A stretch of DNA of 41,373 nucleotides from Pseudomonas fluorescens. Lineage in GTDB: Bacteria > Pseudomonadota > Gammaproteobacteria > Pseudomonadales > Pseudomonadaceae. How positions within the stretch are numbered: position 1 is the first letter of the stretch; every line of letters begins with the position of its first letter. The stretch is from positions 1 through 41,373 of the forward strand of contig NZ_CABVII010000040.1 in assembly GCF_902497995.1 (NCBI RefSeq), read 5' to 3'. Shown one piece after another: positions 1-7,266 of the stretch. The notes under the pieces are model-generated. The model made no database searches, had not been told where the DNA came from, and worked only from the letters and a program-made list of their open reading frames with translations. The translations under genes were made by a program, and so were the position numbers.

Positions 1-42
1 TCGGCAGAAGACAATGATTGATCAATCGAAGTATGCTTTTTC

Positions 43-119
43 ATGGACTCGCCCTCGCTGTCGTTGGCTGTTTAGACTGCCACCGTGGCGCATTGACGCC
101 TCGGCGTGGGCGAGTCCAT
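43..119. repeat. Intergenic inverted repeat, candidate Pseudomonas repeat element
   Basis: A perfect 12-bp inverted repeat (ATGGACTCGCCC at 43-54, GGGCGAGTCCAT at 108-119) flanks a region with a small internal hairpin (GCCAC/GTGGC, 79-89). The short ORFs across it have no ribosome binding site and look like translated repeat rather than genes. From memory, similar short translations turn up often as spurious hypothetical proteins in Pseudomonas genomes. That memory is unverified. Confidence 0.45.
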
Positions 120-184
120 CCAATTACGAAAAGCCACCTGCCGCAGGGGAATGTGTCCACAGGTATTGGGTCAACGCAAGAACC

Positions 185-258
185 TATACAAATAATTTGA
201 CTTGTACACCCTTGAATCTATGATGAAGTAATGTTGTACAGAACATAAATTTTGTACA
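185..258 (+). promoter_or_regulatory. Cluster of TTGTACA boxes, candidate LitR-type operators
   Basis: TTGTACA occurs at 202-208, 234-240 and 252-258. An inverted near-copy (TATACAA, 185-191) lies upstream. All sit between the upstream repeat and the first gene of an operon that encodes its own MerR regulator. The motif type fits what I know of LitR/CarH-family operators; autoregulation is inferred. Confidence 0.5.
197..224 (+). promoter_or_regulatory. Sigma70-type promoter of the ybgA-merR-phr operon
   Basis: TTGACT (197-202) and TATGAT (219-224) are separated by 16 bp. A TTGTACA box (202-208) lies in the spacer, where MerR-family proteins commonly bind. The start codon at 281 lies about 50 bp beyond the expected transcription start. 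Confidence 0.6.
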
Positions 259-280
259 GATCTGGATTCGAGGTGCCCCG

Positions 281-1240
281 ATGCCCCACCCCACCGTGAA
301 ACCGAAAATCGCCATCAGCGCCTGCCTGATGGGTGCCGAGGTGCGCTTCAACGGCGGGCACAAGCAATCGCGGCTGTGCAGCCGTACCCTCACTGACTAC
401 TTCGATTTCATCCCGGTGTGTCCGGAAGTTGCCATCGGCCTTGGCGTCCCTCGCGAACCCATCCGCCTGGTGGGCAACCCCGAACGACCCGATGCCATCG
501 GCACGACCCATCCCTCTATCAACGTCACTCGGCCACTGGCTGACTACGGCCGGCAAATGGCGGCAGAGCTGCGCGATGTTTGCGGTTACATCTTCATGCA
601 AAAATCCCCCTCGTGCGGGCTGGAACGGGTCAAGGTCTACCAAGCCAACGGAGTGCCCGTGGACGGCGGTGGCCGCGGCGTCTACGCCCAGGCTTTTTGC
701 ACCCTGCATCCGGATTTGCCGGTGGAAGAAGACGGTCGCCTCAAGGATCCGGTGTTGCAGGAAAACTTCCTGACTCGCGTATTCGCCTACAGCGCCTGGC
801 AGCAGTTGCGGCAAGAGGGCCTGACGCGCCGCGGCCTCACAGACTTTCACTCGCGCTACAAATACCTGCTGATGGCACACAACCCGGTGCACTACAAAAT
901 CCTCGGCAATCTGTTGGGCAACATGGGCCGCAGCGATCCCGGCGAACTGGGTCCACGCTATTTCAGCGAACTGATGGCCGCCTTGAAAAAATGCGCCACG
1001 CGCCGCACCCACACCAATGTCCTGCAGCACATCAGTGGTTACCTGAAACAGGCGATCAGCGCTGAGGACAAGCAGGAAGTGCAGCACGTCATCGGCCAGT
1101 ACCGTCAAGGCATCGTGCCGCTGGTGGTGCCGCTGACCCTGCTCAAACATTATTTTCGCCAGCACCCGGATCCGTACATCGCGCAGCAGGTTTACCTGCA
1201 ACCGCATCCGGAAAATCTCAGCCTGCGAAACGCGATTTGA
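281..1240 (+). CDS. YbgA-type DUF523 and DUF1722 domain protein
   Basis: The 319-aa protein has an N-terminal DUF523 domain (about 5-150) with the cysteine motifs SACLMG near residue 13 and KSPSCG near 108. A C-terminal DUF1722 domain (about 190-310) begins with LTDFHSRYKYLLMAHNP. The family's biochemical role is not established. E. coli ybgA also sits next to the photolyase gene phr, which suggests a link to light or DNA damage. GAGGT at 270-274 is a well-placed ribosome binding site for this ATG. It is the first gene of the operon, and its TGA overlaps the next start codon (TGATG), so the two are probably translationally coupled. It has no signal peptide, so it should be cytoplasmic. Confidence 0.93.
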   Translation: MPHPTVKPKIAISACLMGAEVRFNGGHKQSRLCSRTLTDYFDFIPVCPEVAIGLGVPREPIRLVGNPERPDAIGTTHPSINVTRPLADYGRQMAAELRDVCGYIFMQKSPSCGLERVKVYQANGVPVDGGGRGVYAQAFCTLHPDLPVEEDGRLKDPVLQENFLTRVFAYSAWQQLRQEGLTRRGLTDFHSRYKYLLMAHNPVHYKILGNLLGNMGRSDPGELGPRYFSELMAALKKCATRRTHTNVLQHISGYLKQAISAEDKQEVQHVIGQYRQGIVPLVVPLTLLKHYFRQHPDPYIAQQVYLQPHPENLSLRNAI

Positions 1241-2181
1241 TGAAAACCCCACTCGACAGCAGCGCCAGCGCAGACATGGGCGCCGACTTGGCAAAGGCCC
1301 GCGATGAAGGCTGGCTGCCCATTCGTGAGGTGGCCCGCCAGACCGGCGTCAACGCCGTGACCTTGCGCGCCTGGGAACGGCGTTATGGCCTGATCGTGCC
1401 GCAACGCACCCCCAAGGGTCATCGGCTGTTTGGCGCCGAACATGTTCAACGCATTCTGACGATTCTGACCTGGCTCGAGCGCGGCGTTGCCGTCAGCCAG
1501 GTCAAGCAACTGCTCGACACCCCGCAGGCCTTGCTCGAATCGGTCGAAAACGAGTGGCATGTGCTGCGCCGCACACTGCTGCACGCAGTGACTCAACTGA
1601 ACGAACGTACCCTCGATGACACCGTCAACCAGGCCATGGCGCTGTACCCACCGCGCATTGTCTGCGAACAACTGCTGATGCCGTTGCTGGCGGAACTGGA
1701 ACAACGCTGGCAAGGCCAGTTCGGCGCACAGATGGAGCGGGTGTTTTTCTTTTCCTGGCTACGCAGTAAATTCGGTGCCCGCATCTACCATAACAACCGT
1801 CAGTTGCGTAGCGCGCCGCTGCTGTTGATCAATCACTCGGACCTGCTGCTCGAACCCCACCTGTGGCTCACCGCCTGGTTGATCAGCAGCGCCGATTGCC
1901 CGGTGGAGGTGTTCGACTGGCCACTCCCCCCCGGCGAACTCGCGCTGGCGGTCGATCACCTGAAAGCACGCGGCGTACTGTTGTATTCCAGCAAAGTCAT
2001 GAACCTTTCACAGCTGACGAAACTTTTGAATAGCGTCAATTGCCCAAAAATGATTGCCGGACCCACGGTGTACATCCACCACACCGAGTTGTCCGCAAGA
2101 GCCACCGAGATTGCTGACGTGCTCCTGGCCGAAGATCCGTTATCGGCTCACCAGAATCTGGTCCAGCGCGGGCTTATTTAA
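1240..2181 (+). CDS. MerR-family transcriptional regulator, class II LitR-like
   Basis: This 313-aa regulator has an N-terminal MerR winged helix (about 26-95): IREVARQTGVNAVTLRAWERRYGL, then the wing PKGHRLF. The C-terminal part (about 110-310) has the size and helical look of the cobalamin-binding effector domain of LitR/CarH. I see no DxHxxG cobalamin-ligand motif, however, as in the class II LitR proteins of P. putida that work with a LOV photosensor. I use the ATG at 1240, which overlaps the previous stop, instead of the TTG just before it. It lies directly before photolyase and probably controls its own operon through the TTGTACA boxes near 202-258. The light signal is inferred from family and context. 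Confidence 0.9.
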   Translation: MKTPLDSSASADMGADLAKARDEGWLPIREVARQTGVNAVTLRAWERRYGLIVPQRTPKGHRLFGAEHVQRILTILTWLERGVAVSQVKQLLDTPQALLESVENEWHVLRRTLLHAVTQLNERTLDDTVNQAMALYPPRIVCEQLLMPLLAELEQRWQGQFGAQMERVFFFSWLRSKFGARIYHNNRQLRSAPLLLINHSDLLLEPHLWLTAWLISSADCPVEVFDWPLPPGELALAVDHLKARGVLLYSSKVMNLSQLTKLLNSVNCPKMIAGPTVYIHHTELSARATEIADVLLAEDPLSAHQNLVQRGLI

Positions 2182-2202
2182 TTGTTATCCATGGACAGCA
2201 CC

Positions 2203-3648
2203 ATGCAATTGATCTGGCTGCGCAGCGACTTGCGCCTACATGACAACACCGCCCTCTCGGCCGCCGCAGCGCGGGGTCCGAGCGTGGCGGTGTATCTGCT
2301 GAGCCCGGAACAATGGCTGGAACACGACGATGCGCCGTGCAAAGTGGATTTCTGGCTACGCAACTTGAGCACATTGAGCCGCGCGCTGAACGAACTGAAC
2401 ATTCCCTTGCTGATCCGCCATGCACCACGCTGGGATGACGCTTCGAGTGTCTTGCTCGATCTTTGTCGGCAGTTGGCGATTGATGCGGTACACGTCAACG
2501 AAGAATACGGCGTTCATGAAACCCGCCGGGACCTGGCGGTGGCCGCCGCGCTGAAAACCAAGGGTATCGCGTTTCACAGCTATCTCGACCAGCTGTTGTT
2601 CCAGCCCGGCAGCGTCCTGACCAGGACCGGCACTTATTTCCAGGTTTTCAGCCAATTCCGCAAGGTTTGCCATGAACGCCTGCATCATGCGCTACCGAGT
2701 CTGGTGAACGCCCCAAGGGTGCAAGCTCCCATCAGCATCAAACCGGACAAGATCCCCGCAAACATCAAGGGCTTCGAAACGCCCAGCGACAGCTTGCGCG
2801 CCCTCTGGCCTGCCGGTGAACGCGAAGCCCGGCGCCGCCTCGACACCTTTACCGACGCACAGATCGACTACTACCAAAGCGAGCGGGACTTCCCGGCCAA
2901 ACCCGGCACCAGTCAGCTTTCGGCCTATCTCGCTGCCGGAGTGATATCCCCTCGCCAATGCCTGCATGCAGCCCTGCAAAGCAATCAGGGCGAGTTCGAA
3001 AGCGGCAAGCCGGGTGCCGTCACCTGGATCAACGAATTGCTGTGGCGCGAGTTCTACAAACACATTCTGGTGGGCTACCCACGGGTTTCCCGTCACCGCG
3101 CCTTCCGCCCGGAAACCGAGGCCCTGGCCTGGCGCGATGCTCCGGAAGAACTCCTGGCCTGGCAGCAAGCCCGCACCGGCCTGCCCATCATCGATGCGGC
3201 CATGCGCCAATTGCTTGAAACCGGCTGGATGCACAACCGGCTCCGTATGGTAGTGGCGATGTTTCTGACCAAGAATCTGCTGATCGACTGGCGCGAAGGC
3301 GAACGCTTTTTCATGCGCCACCTCATCGATGGTGACCTTGCGGCAAACAACGGCGGCTGGCAGTGGAGTTCGTCCACCGGCACCGATTCGGCCCCCTACT
3401 TCCGGATTTTCAACCCGCTGAGCCAGTCGGCAAAATTTGACGCCGAGGGCGTATTCATCAAGCACTGGCTGCCGGAACTGGCCGATTTGAACCCAAAAGA
3501 TGTGCACAACCCGGCAGACTTCGGCGGGCTGTTTGGTGTCGTGGACTATCCGTCCCCCATCATCAATCTGAGCACGTCCCGTGCGCGCGCCCTGGCCGCG
3601 TTCAAGGATCTACCGTCGCGACAGCACGCAGGGGGTGGGGATGAGTGA
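2203..3648 (+). CDS. phrB: Deoxyribodipyrimidine photolyase (class I CPD photolyase)
   Basis: This flavoenzyme uses blue light to split cyclobutane pyrimidine dimers. The N-terminal antenna domain starts with MQLIWLRSDLRLHDN. The C-terminal FAD-binding domain carries GLPIIDAAMRQL, W..HNRLRMVVAMFLTKNLLIDW and NNGGWQWSSSTGTD, including tryptophans of the photoreduction chain. At 481 aa it matches class I photolyases. In-frame starts exist at 2182 (TTG), 2191 (ATG) and 2203 (ATG). I chose 2203 because the conserved N-terminus begins there, but no strong ribosome binding site decides it. The TGA at 3646-3648 lies inside the start of the next small ORF. Co-transcription with the LitR-like regulator implies light induction. 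Confidence 0.96.
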   Translation: MQLIWLRSDLRLHDNTALSAAAARGPSVAVYLLSPEQWLEHDDAPCKVDFWLRNLSTLSRALNELNIPLLIRHAPRWDDASSVLLDLCRQLAIDAVHVNEEYGVHETRRDLAVAAALKTKGIAFHSYLDQLLFQPGSVLTRTGTYFQVFSQFRKVCHERLHHALPSLVNAPRVQAPISIKPDKIPANIKGFETPSDSLRALWPAGEREARRRLDTFTDAQIDYYQSERDFPAKPGTSQLSAYLAAGVISPRQCLHAALQSNQGEFESGKPGAVTWINELLWREFYKHILVGYPRVSRHRAFRPETEALAWRDAPEELLAWQQARTGLPIIDAAMRQLLETGWMHNRLRMVVAMFLTKNLLIDWREGERFFMRHLIDGDLAANNGGWQWSSSTGTDSAPYFRIFNPLSQSAKFDAEGVFIKHWLPELADLNPKDVHNPADFGGLFGVVDYPSPIINLSTSRARALAAFKDLPSRQHAGGGDE

Positions 3649-3766
3649 GCTCCTGCGCGACAAGATTTATTGCCATCGAGACTCCTTCGATGCCGCGGCA
3701 CTGCTTTATGAACATCTACCCGTATTGGGCCGGCCGTGTGCCTGGCTGAAAAGGAGCCTGGGATGA
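3641..3766 (+). CDS. Small coupled ORF (41 aa), unrecognised
   Basis: This 41-codon ORF begins with an ATG inside the last codons of phrB (ATGAGTGA) and ends with a TGA overlapping the next gene's ATG (ATGA). It is therefore overlapped at both ends. GGGGTGGGG just upstream is a poor but purine-rich binding site. The protein begins MSELLRDKIYCHRDSFDA and ends in a basic RPCAWLKRSLG tail, with two cysteines and no membrane segment. I do not recognise it. It could be a real small protein, a remnant of a longer gene, or only a coupling device that carries ribosomes to the SDR. The double overlap is the main evidence. Confidence 0.45.
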   Translation: MSELLRDKIYCHRDSFDAAALLYEHLPVLGRPCAWLKRSLG

Positions 3767-4545
3767 GTTTTGCACTTCCACGACGATATTGGCTGACCGG
3801 CGCCAGCAACGGTATTGGCGCGGCGTTGGCCGAGGAAATACTGAAGAGCGGTGCCCACCTGGCGGTCAGTTCCCGTTCGGCAGCACCATTGAAAGTCTTG
3901 TCCAAGCGCTATCCAGGGCAGGTGATGGTGGTGGCCGGTGACCTGACCAACAGCCAGACCGTGCGTGAAATCGGCGAGCAGATTGCCAAGGACTGGGGCT
4001 CGCTGGATTCGGTGATCCTCAATGCCGGCACTTGCGAATATGTCGACGCCAGGCAGTTGGATGCTTCAATCATCGAGCACGTCGTACGCACCAACCTGCT
4101 CGCCAGCAGTTATTGCATCGAAGCTGCCGTGCCCTTGCTGCGAGCGGGCACCGCGCCGCTTCTGGTGGGTATGGCGAGTTCGGCAACCTACCTGCCGCTG
4201 CCCCGGGCCGAAGCCAATGGAACTTCGAAAGCCGGCCTGCGTTACTTGTTCGAGTCCTTGCGCATCGATCTGGCCGCGGACGGCATCGAAGTCACCATGA
4301 TCAGCCCAAGCCTCGTCGATACGCCCTCGGCAGCGAACAACGACGTGCCGATCCGCCTCTCCTGGCCTGTGGATCAAGCCGCTCGGCATATCTTCGACGA
4401 ACTCAAGCGCCGTCCCCCGGAGATTGCCCTGCCTGCGCTGTTCATGGCCGCCCTCTGGCCGCTGCCGAAAATGCCCGACAGCGGGAAACTGGCGATCGGT
4501 AAACGCATGATACGTAGCCAGCCGCCGATCAAGGATCAGCCGTGA
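3763..4545 (+). CDS. SDR-family protein lacking the catalytic tyrosine
   Basis: This 260-aa short-chain dehydrogenase/reductase-fold protein keeps the cofactor motif TGASNGIG near residue 10, the ILNAG motif near 86 and the serine-containing MASSATY segment. In the active-site motif YxxxK the lysine is present (K156), but position 152 is Asn (AAT at 4216-4218), not Tyr. A single base change from TAT would explain this. The protein may bind NAD(P)(H) without normal catalysis, or be a recent loss-of-function allele. AAGGAG at 3751-3756 makes 3763 the start rather than the upstream GTG. It closes the photolyase operon; SDR genes accompany phr in light-response operons of other proteobacteria. 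Confidence 0.88.
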   Translation: MSFALPRRYWLTGASNGIGAALAEEILKSGAHLAVSSRSAAPLKVLSKRYPGQVMVVAGDLTNSQTVREIGEQIAKDWGSLDSVILNAGTCEYVDARQLDASIIEHVVRTNLLASSYCIEAAVPLLRAGTAPLLVGMASSATYLPLPRAEANGTSKAGLRYLFESLRIDLAADGIEVTMISPSLVDTPSAANNDVPIRLSWPVDQAARHIFDELKRRPPEIALPALFMAALWPLPKMPDSGKLAIGKRMIRSQPPIKDQP

Positions 4546-4646
4546 ACATCGAAGGCGGTTAGTGGATCAGCCTGCAGTACGCCAATGCCGTCAAGCGTCC
4601 GTCAGGCCTTTCACACAGCACCGCCCCGCTGCCTTACACTGCACCC

Positions 4647-4952
4647 ATGAATACCATTGCCCACACGCAAATCGCCGAACCGGCGGTCACTTGCTCGACC
4701 TGCGCAGCCTGCTGTTGCCAGCTCGAAGTCATGCTGATCACCGACACTGGAGTGCCCGAGCGGTTTATCGATACCGATGATTGGGGCGGGGAAGTCATGC
4801 TGCGCCTGGATGATGGCTGGTGCGCCGCGCTGGATCGCAACACCATGATGTGCACCATCTACGAAAAACGCCCGCTGATCTGCCGGGAGTTCGAGATGGG
4901 GGCGCCAGAGTGCATCGATGAGCGCCAGGGGATAACCACGGCGTATCGCTGA
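4647..4952 (+). CDS. YkgJ-family cysteine cluster protein
   Basis: This 101-aa cytoplasmic protein has the cysteine cluster CSTCAACCC near residues 16-24, then later cysteines in DGWCAAL, MMCTIYEKRP, LICREFEMG and PEC. That is the UPF0153/YkgJ pattern, thought to bind zinc or an iron-sulfur centre. The YEKRPLICREFEMG block is typical. The biochemical function is unknown. About 100 bp separate it from the SDR gene and a REP pair follows, so it is probably its own unit. No clear Shine-Dalgarno sequence is visible before the ATG. Confidence 0.88.
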   Translation: MNTIAHTQIAEPAVTCSTCAACCCQLEVMLITDTGVPERFIDTDDWGGEVMLRLDDGWCAALDRNTMMCTIYEKRPLICREFEMGAPECIDERQGITTAYR

Positions 4953-4973
4953 ATTCAAAATCACCAAAGATCC

Positions 4974-5067
4974 AATGTGGGAGCGGGCTTGCTCGCGAAA
5001 GCGGTTTAACATTCAACATAGATGTTGGCTGTCAGTCCGCTTTCGCGAGCAAGCCCGCTCCCACATT
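4974..5067. repeat. REP pair (REPIN), subtype GTGGGAGCGGGCTTG
   Basis: Two perfect 31-nt inverted arms (4974-5004 and 5037-5067) surround a 32-nt loop, which contains a smaller dyad (CAACAT/ATGTTG). The arms contain the Pseudomonas REP core GTGGGAGCGGGCTTGCTCGC. It lies between the convergent ykgJ-like gene and pagL, where it could protect or end transcripts. Confidence 0.93.
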
Positions 5068-5081
5068 AATTGCGCCGAGGG

Positions 5082-5600
5082 TTACAACGGCATCGTGTAA
5101 TGAAGCGAGTAGCTTTCCACACCGTTGTTCGGGCTGCTGATCCCGGCATTGGAGTAGTGCGTCGCGCGAATCCCGACTTCATGTCCGCCGGCAAAGCGCA
5201 GGCCAAAGCCGAACCGGTCTTCGAACTGAAACGCACTGCCGAGCTGGTTGTTTTCGACTTCGGTATTGGCGAATGCCGCTACGCCAACGCCCAGCTCCAC
5301 ATACGGCTTGACGTTCTGTCCGGCAAACTCGTAAACCAACACCGGCGAGAACGACAGGCTGTGGTTGCTGGAACTCTTGTCACCTTCCCAATAGGTGTAG
5401 CCGCCACTCCAGTAACCGGTCAAACGACCGACGTCACTTTGCAGCCAGCTCTTGTCCCAATCGAATTGCATGCCCAGCCGATAGGTCATGGTCGACTCGC
5501 TGGTCTGGCCGACCGCGAACTCCACGCCTGCCGCCTGGGCGGTAAAACTGTGCCCCATCAGTACGGCCGCAATCGCGGCCAAGCAGAATAGTCGCTTCAT
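5082..5600 (-). CDS. pagL: Lipid A 3-O-deacylase (PagL), outer membrane
   Basis: PagL is an outer-membrane beta-barrel that removes the 3-O acyl chain of lipid A. The 172-aa precursor has a signal peptide (MKRLFCLAAIAAVLMG...AQA) and alternating amphipathic strands. Near the C-terminus RATHYSNAGISSPNNGVES holds the His-x-Ser and downstream Glu expected for the PagL catalytic triad. The last strand ends in an aromatic-rich ESYSLHYTMPL. I chose the start at 5600 because AAAAGGA precedes it at good spacing and a clean signal peptide begins there; the ORF is open to 5660. Its place beside murI and phr matches P. aeruginosa PA4661. A possible AlgU promoter lies upstream. Confidence 0.94.
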   Translation of the reverse strand: MKRLFCLAAIAAVLMGHSFTAQAAGVEFAVGQTSESTMTYRLGMQFDWDKSWLQSDVGRLTGYWSGGYTYWEGDKSSSNHSLSFSPVLVYEFAGQNVKPYVELGVGVAAFANTEVENNQLGSAFQFEDRFGFGLRFAGGHEVGIRATHYSNAGISSPNNGVESYSLHYTMPL

Positions 5601-5666
5601 TAGAAACATCCTTTTCCGAACGCGTTTTCGTGTGGTTTTTTTTGTGGCTCTCAATAGCACTAAATC

Positions 5667-5695
5667 TATAGAAGTCGACGTTTAATCAGAAGTTC
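5667..5695 (-). promoter_or_regulatory. Candidate AlgU/sigmaE promoter of pagL
   Basis: On the minus strand GAACTT (5690-5695) is followed after 17 bp by TCTATA (5667-5672). This fits the AlgU/RpoE consensus GAACTT-N16/17-TCTGA closely. The expected start near 5660 gives a leader of about 60 nt to the pagL ATG. Confidence 0.45.
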
Positions 5696-5726
5696 AGCCC
5701 GATTACTCGTTTCCCCCAAGATTTAT

Positions 5727-6518
5727 CTACTGGTTGAAGCTTTGCACAACACCCGAGGTATGCCACAGGATCGGCAAGATATTTCTGAAATGCTCTGGAT
5801 CGGCACTCGTCCAGAACTGCGCAGCACGAGCAGCTCCATCGGCCAACAATTCCCGCTCGGTCAACAGACGCTGTAGTTGCCGTGCCACCGCGGCGCCGGT
5901 GTCGATCAAGCTGATGTCCTCAGGGATCATCTGCTTTAGCAACGGCTTTAGAAAGGGGTAATGCGTGCAGCCGAGAATTATCGTGTCGCAACCTGCGGCA
6001 AGCAGCGGCCCGACATACCTGGCAAGCAACTCACGCAGGGCAGGACTGTGCAGATCACCGTTTTCAATCAGCTCCACGAGCCCGGGACAAGGCTGAGTGA
6101 TAACCCGCACATCCGTGGCAAAGCGATCGAGCAGCGCGGCAAACCTGGCGCTCTGCAACGTGCCGGTGGTGGCAAGGACACCGACCACGCCACTGCGGGT
6201 AGCAGCGGCAGCGGGTTTGACCGCCGGCTCCATGCCGACAATCGGCCACTTTGGATAATCGCGCCGCAAATCCGCAACGCCGGCAACCGTGGCCGTGTTG
6301 CACGCCAGCACCAGGGCCTTGGCACCCTGCTGCTGAAAAAAATCGGCCATGACACTGCAACGGTGACGGATGAACTCCGGCGTTTTTTCGCCGTAGGGAA
6401 TATTCCCGCAATCGGCAACGTACAGCAGTGACTCATTGGGCAGTAAACGCTGGATCTCGGCCAGCACCGACAGCCCACCGACGCCGGAGTCGAACACGCC
6501 GATTGGCGCTTCACGCAT
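5727..6518 (-). CDS. murI: Glutamate racemase
   Basis: MurI interconverts L- and D-glutamate, supplying D-Glu for peptidoglycan. The 263-aa protein starts MREAPIGVFDSGVGGLSV, the usual N-terminus. Its two catalytic cysteines are in LACNTATVAG (about residue 73) and LGCTHYPFLKPL (about 183). The ORF is open further upstream, but the ATG at 6518 fits the family start and overlaps the moeB stop by 8 nt. It is the last gene of the hemA-prfA-prmC-moeB-murI chain, so its translation is probably coupled to moeB. Confidence 0.97.
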   Translation of the reverse strand: MREAPIGVFDSGVGGLSVLAEIQRLLPNESLLYVADCGNIPYGEKTPEFIRHRCSVMADFFQQQGAKALVLACNTATVAGVADLRRDYPKWPIVGMEPAVKPAAAATRSGVVGVLATTGTLQSARFAALLDRFATDVRVITQPCPGLVELIENGDLHSPALRELLARYVGPLLAAGCDTIILGCTHYPFLKPLLKQMIPEDISLIDTGAAVARQLQRLLTERELLADGAARAAQFWTSADPEHFRNILPILWHTSGVVQSFNQ

Positions 6519-7266
6519 GGGCAGTACCACAGACGCTGCAACCCGGATCACGCTTGACCCGCAGTTCACGGAAGCGCGTGCCCAAGGCATCGATCAACAA
6601 CAGACGCCCCACCAGCGGCTCGCCGAAACCGACCAACAGTTTCATGGCTTCCAGCGCCTGGAGGCTACCCACCAGTCCAACCAAAGGCCCGACCACGCCG
6701 GCTTCGCTGCACGTCAGTTCGGCTTCGCTGCCGTGCCCGTATAAACAGTGGTAACACGGACTATCCGGACGGCGTGGGTCGAACACCGACAATTGCCCTT
6801 CGAGGCGAATCGCCGCGCCGCTGACCAATGGCTTGCGCGCAGCAACACAGGCAGCGTTGACCGCTTCACGGGTGGAAAAATTATCCGAGCAGTCCAACAC
6901 CAGATCCACTGCGCCCACGGCGGCGGCCAGGGAATCTTCGTCCAGCGCCGCGCGATGGGCGATCAACTGAATCTCGGGATTGATCGCGCCTAGACGGCGG
7001 ATGGCCGAATCGACCTTGGTGACCCCGACGCTATCCGTGTCGTGGATGATCTGGCGTTGCAGGTTGGTCAGGTCGACGCTGTCAAAGTCTGCCAGATGCA
7101 GTTCACCGACCCCGGCGGCGGCCAGGTACAGCGCCACCGGTGAGCCAAGACCGCCAAGACCGACGATCAACACGCGGCTTTCCTTGAGTCGCAACTGACC
7201 GTCGATGTCGACGTGTTGCAACAGAATCTGCCGGCTATAGCGCAACAATTCCTGATCATTCAGCAC
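6511..7266 (-). CDS. moeB: Molybdopterin-synthase adenylyltransferase (MoeB/ThiF family)
   Basis: This 251-aa E1-like enzyme adenylates the C-terminal glycine of MoaD-type carrier proteins in molybdenum cofactor synthesis. Visible features are the nucleotide loop GLGGLGSPVALYLAAAGVG (about 34-52), the DFDSVDLTNLQRQ segment, DCSDNFSTR near 130, and two zinc-binding pairs, CYHC and CSVC. It starts with GTG at 7264-7266, which overlaps the prmC stop by 7 nt. Because the fold is shared with ThiF and HesA, the sulfur-carrier partner cannot be fixed from sequence alone. The location after prmC matches PA4663, annotated moeB. Confidence 0.92.
   Translation of the reverse strand: MLNDQELLRYSRQILLQHVDIDGQLRLKESRVLIVGLGGLGSPVALYLAAAGVGELHLADFDSVDLTNLQRQIIHDTDSVGVTKVDSAIRRLGAINPEIQLIAHRAALDEDSLAAAVGAVDLVLDCSDNFSTREAVNAACVAARKPLVSGAAIRLEGQLSVFDPRRPDSPCYHCLYGHGSEAELTCSEAGVVGPLVGLVGSLQALEAMKLLVGFGEPLVGRLLLIDALGTRFRELRVKRDPGCSVCGTAHA

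Noticed and set aside
14..223. Short ORFs at the left edge
   Set aside because: No ribosome binding site, and they run across an inverted-repeat element and the operon promoter.
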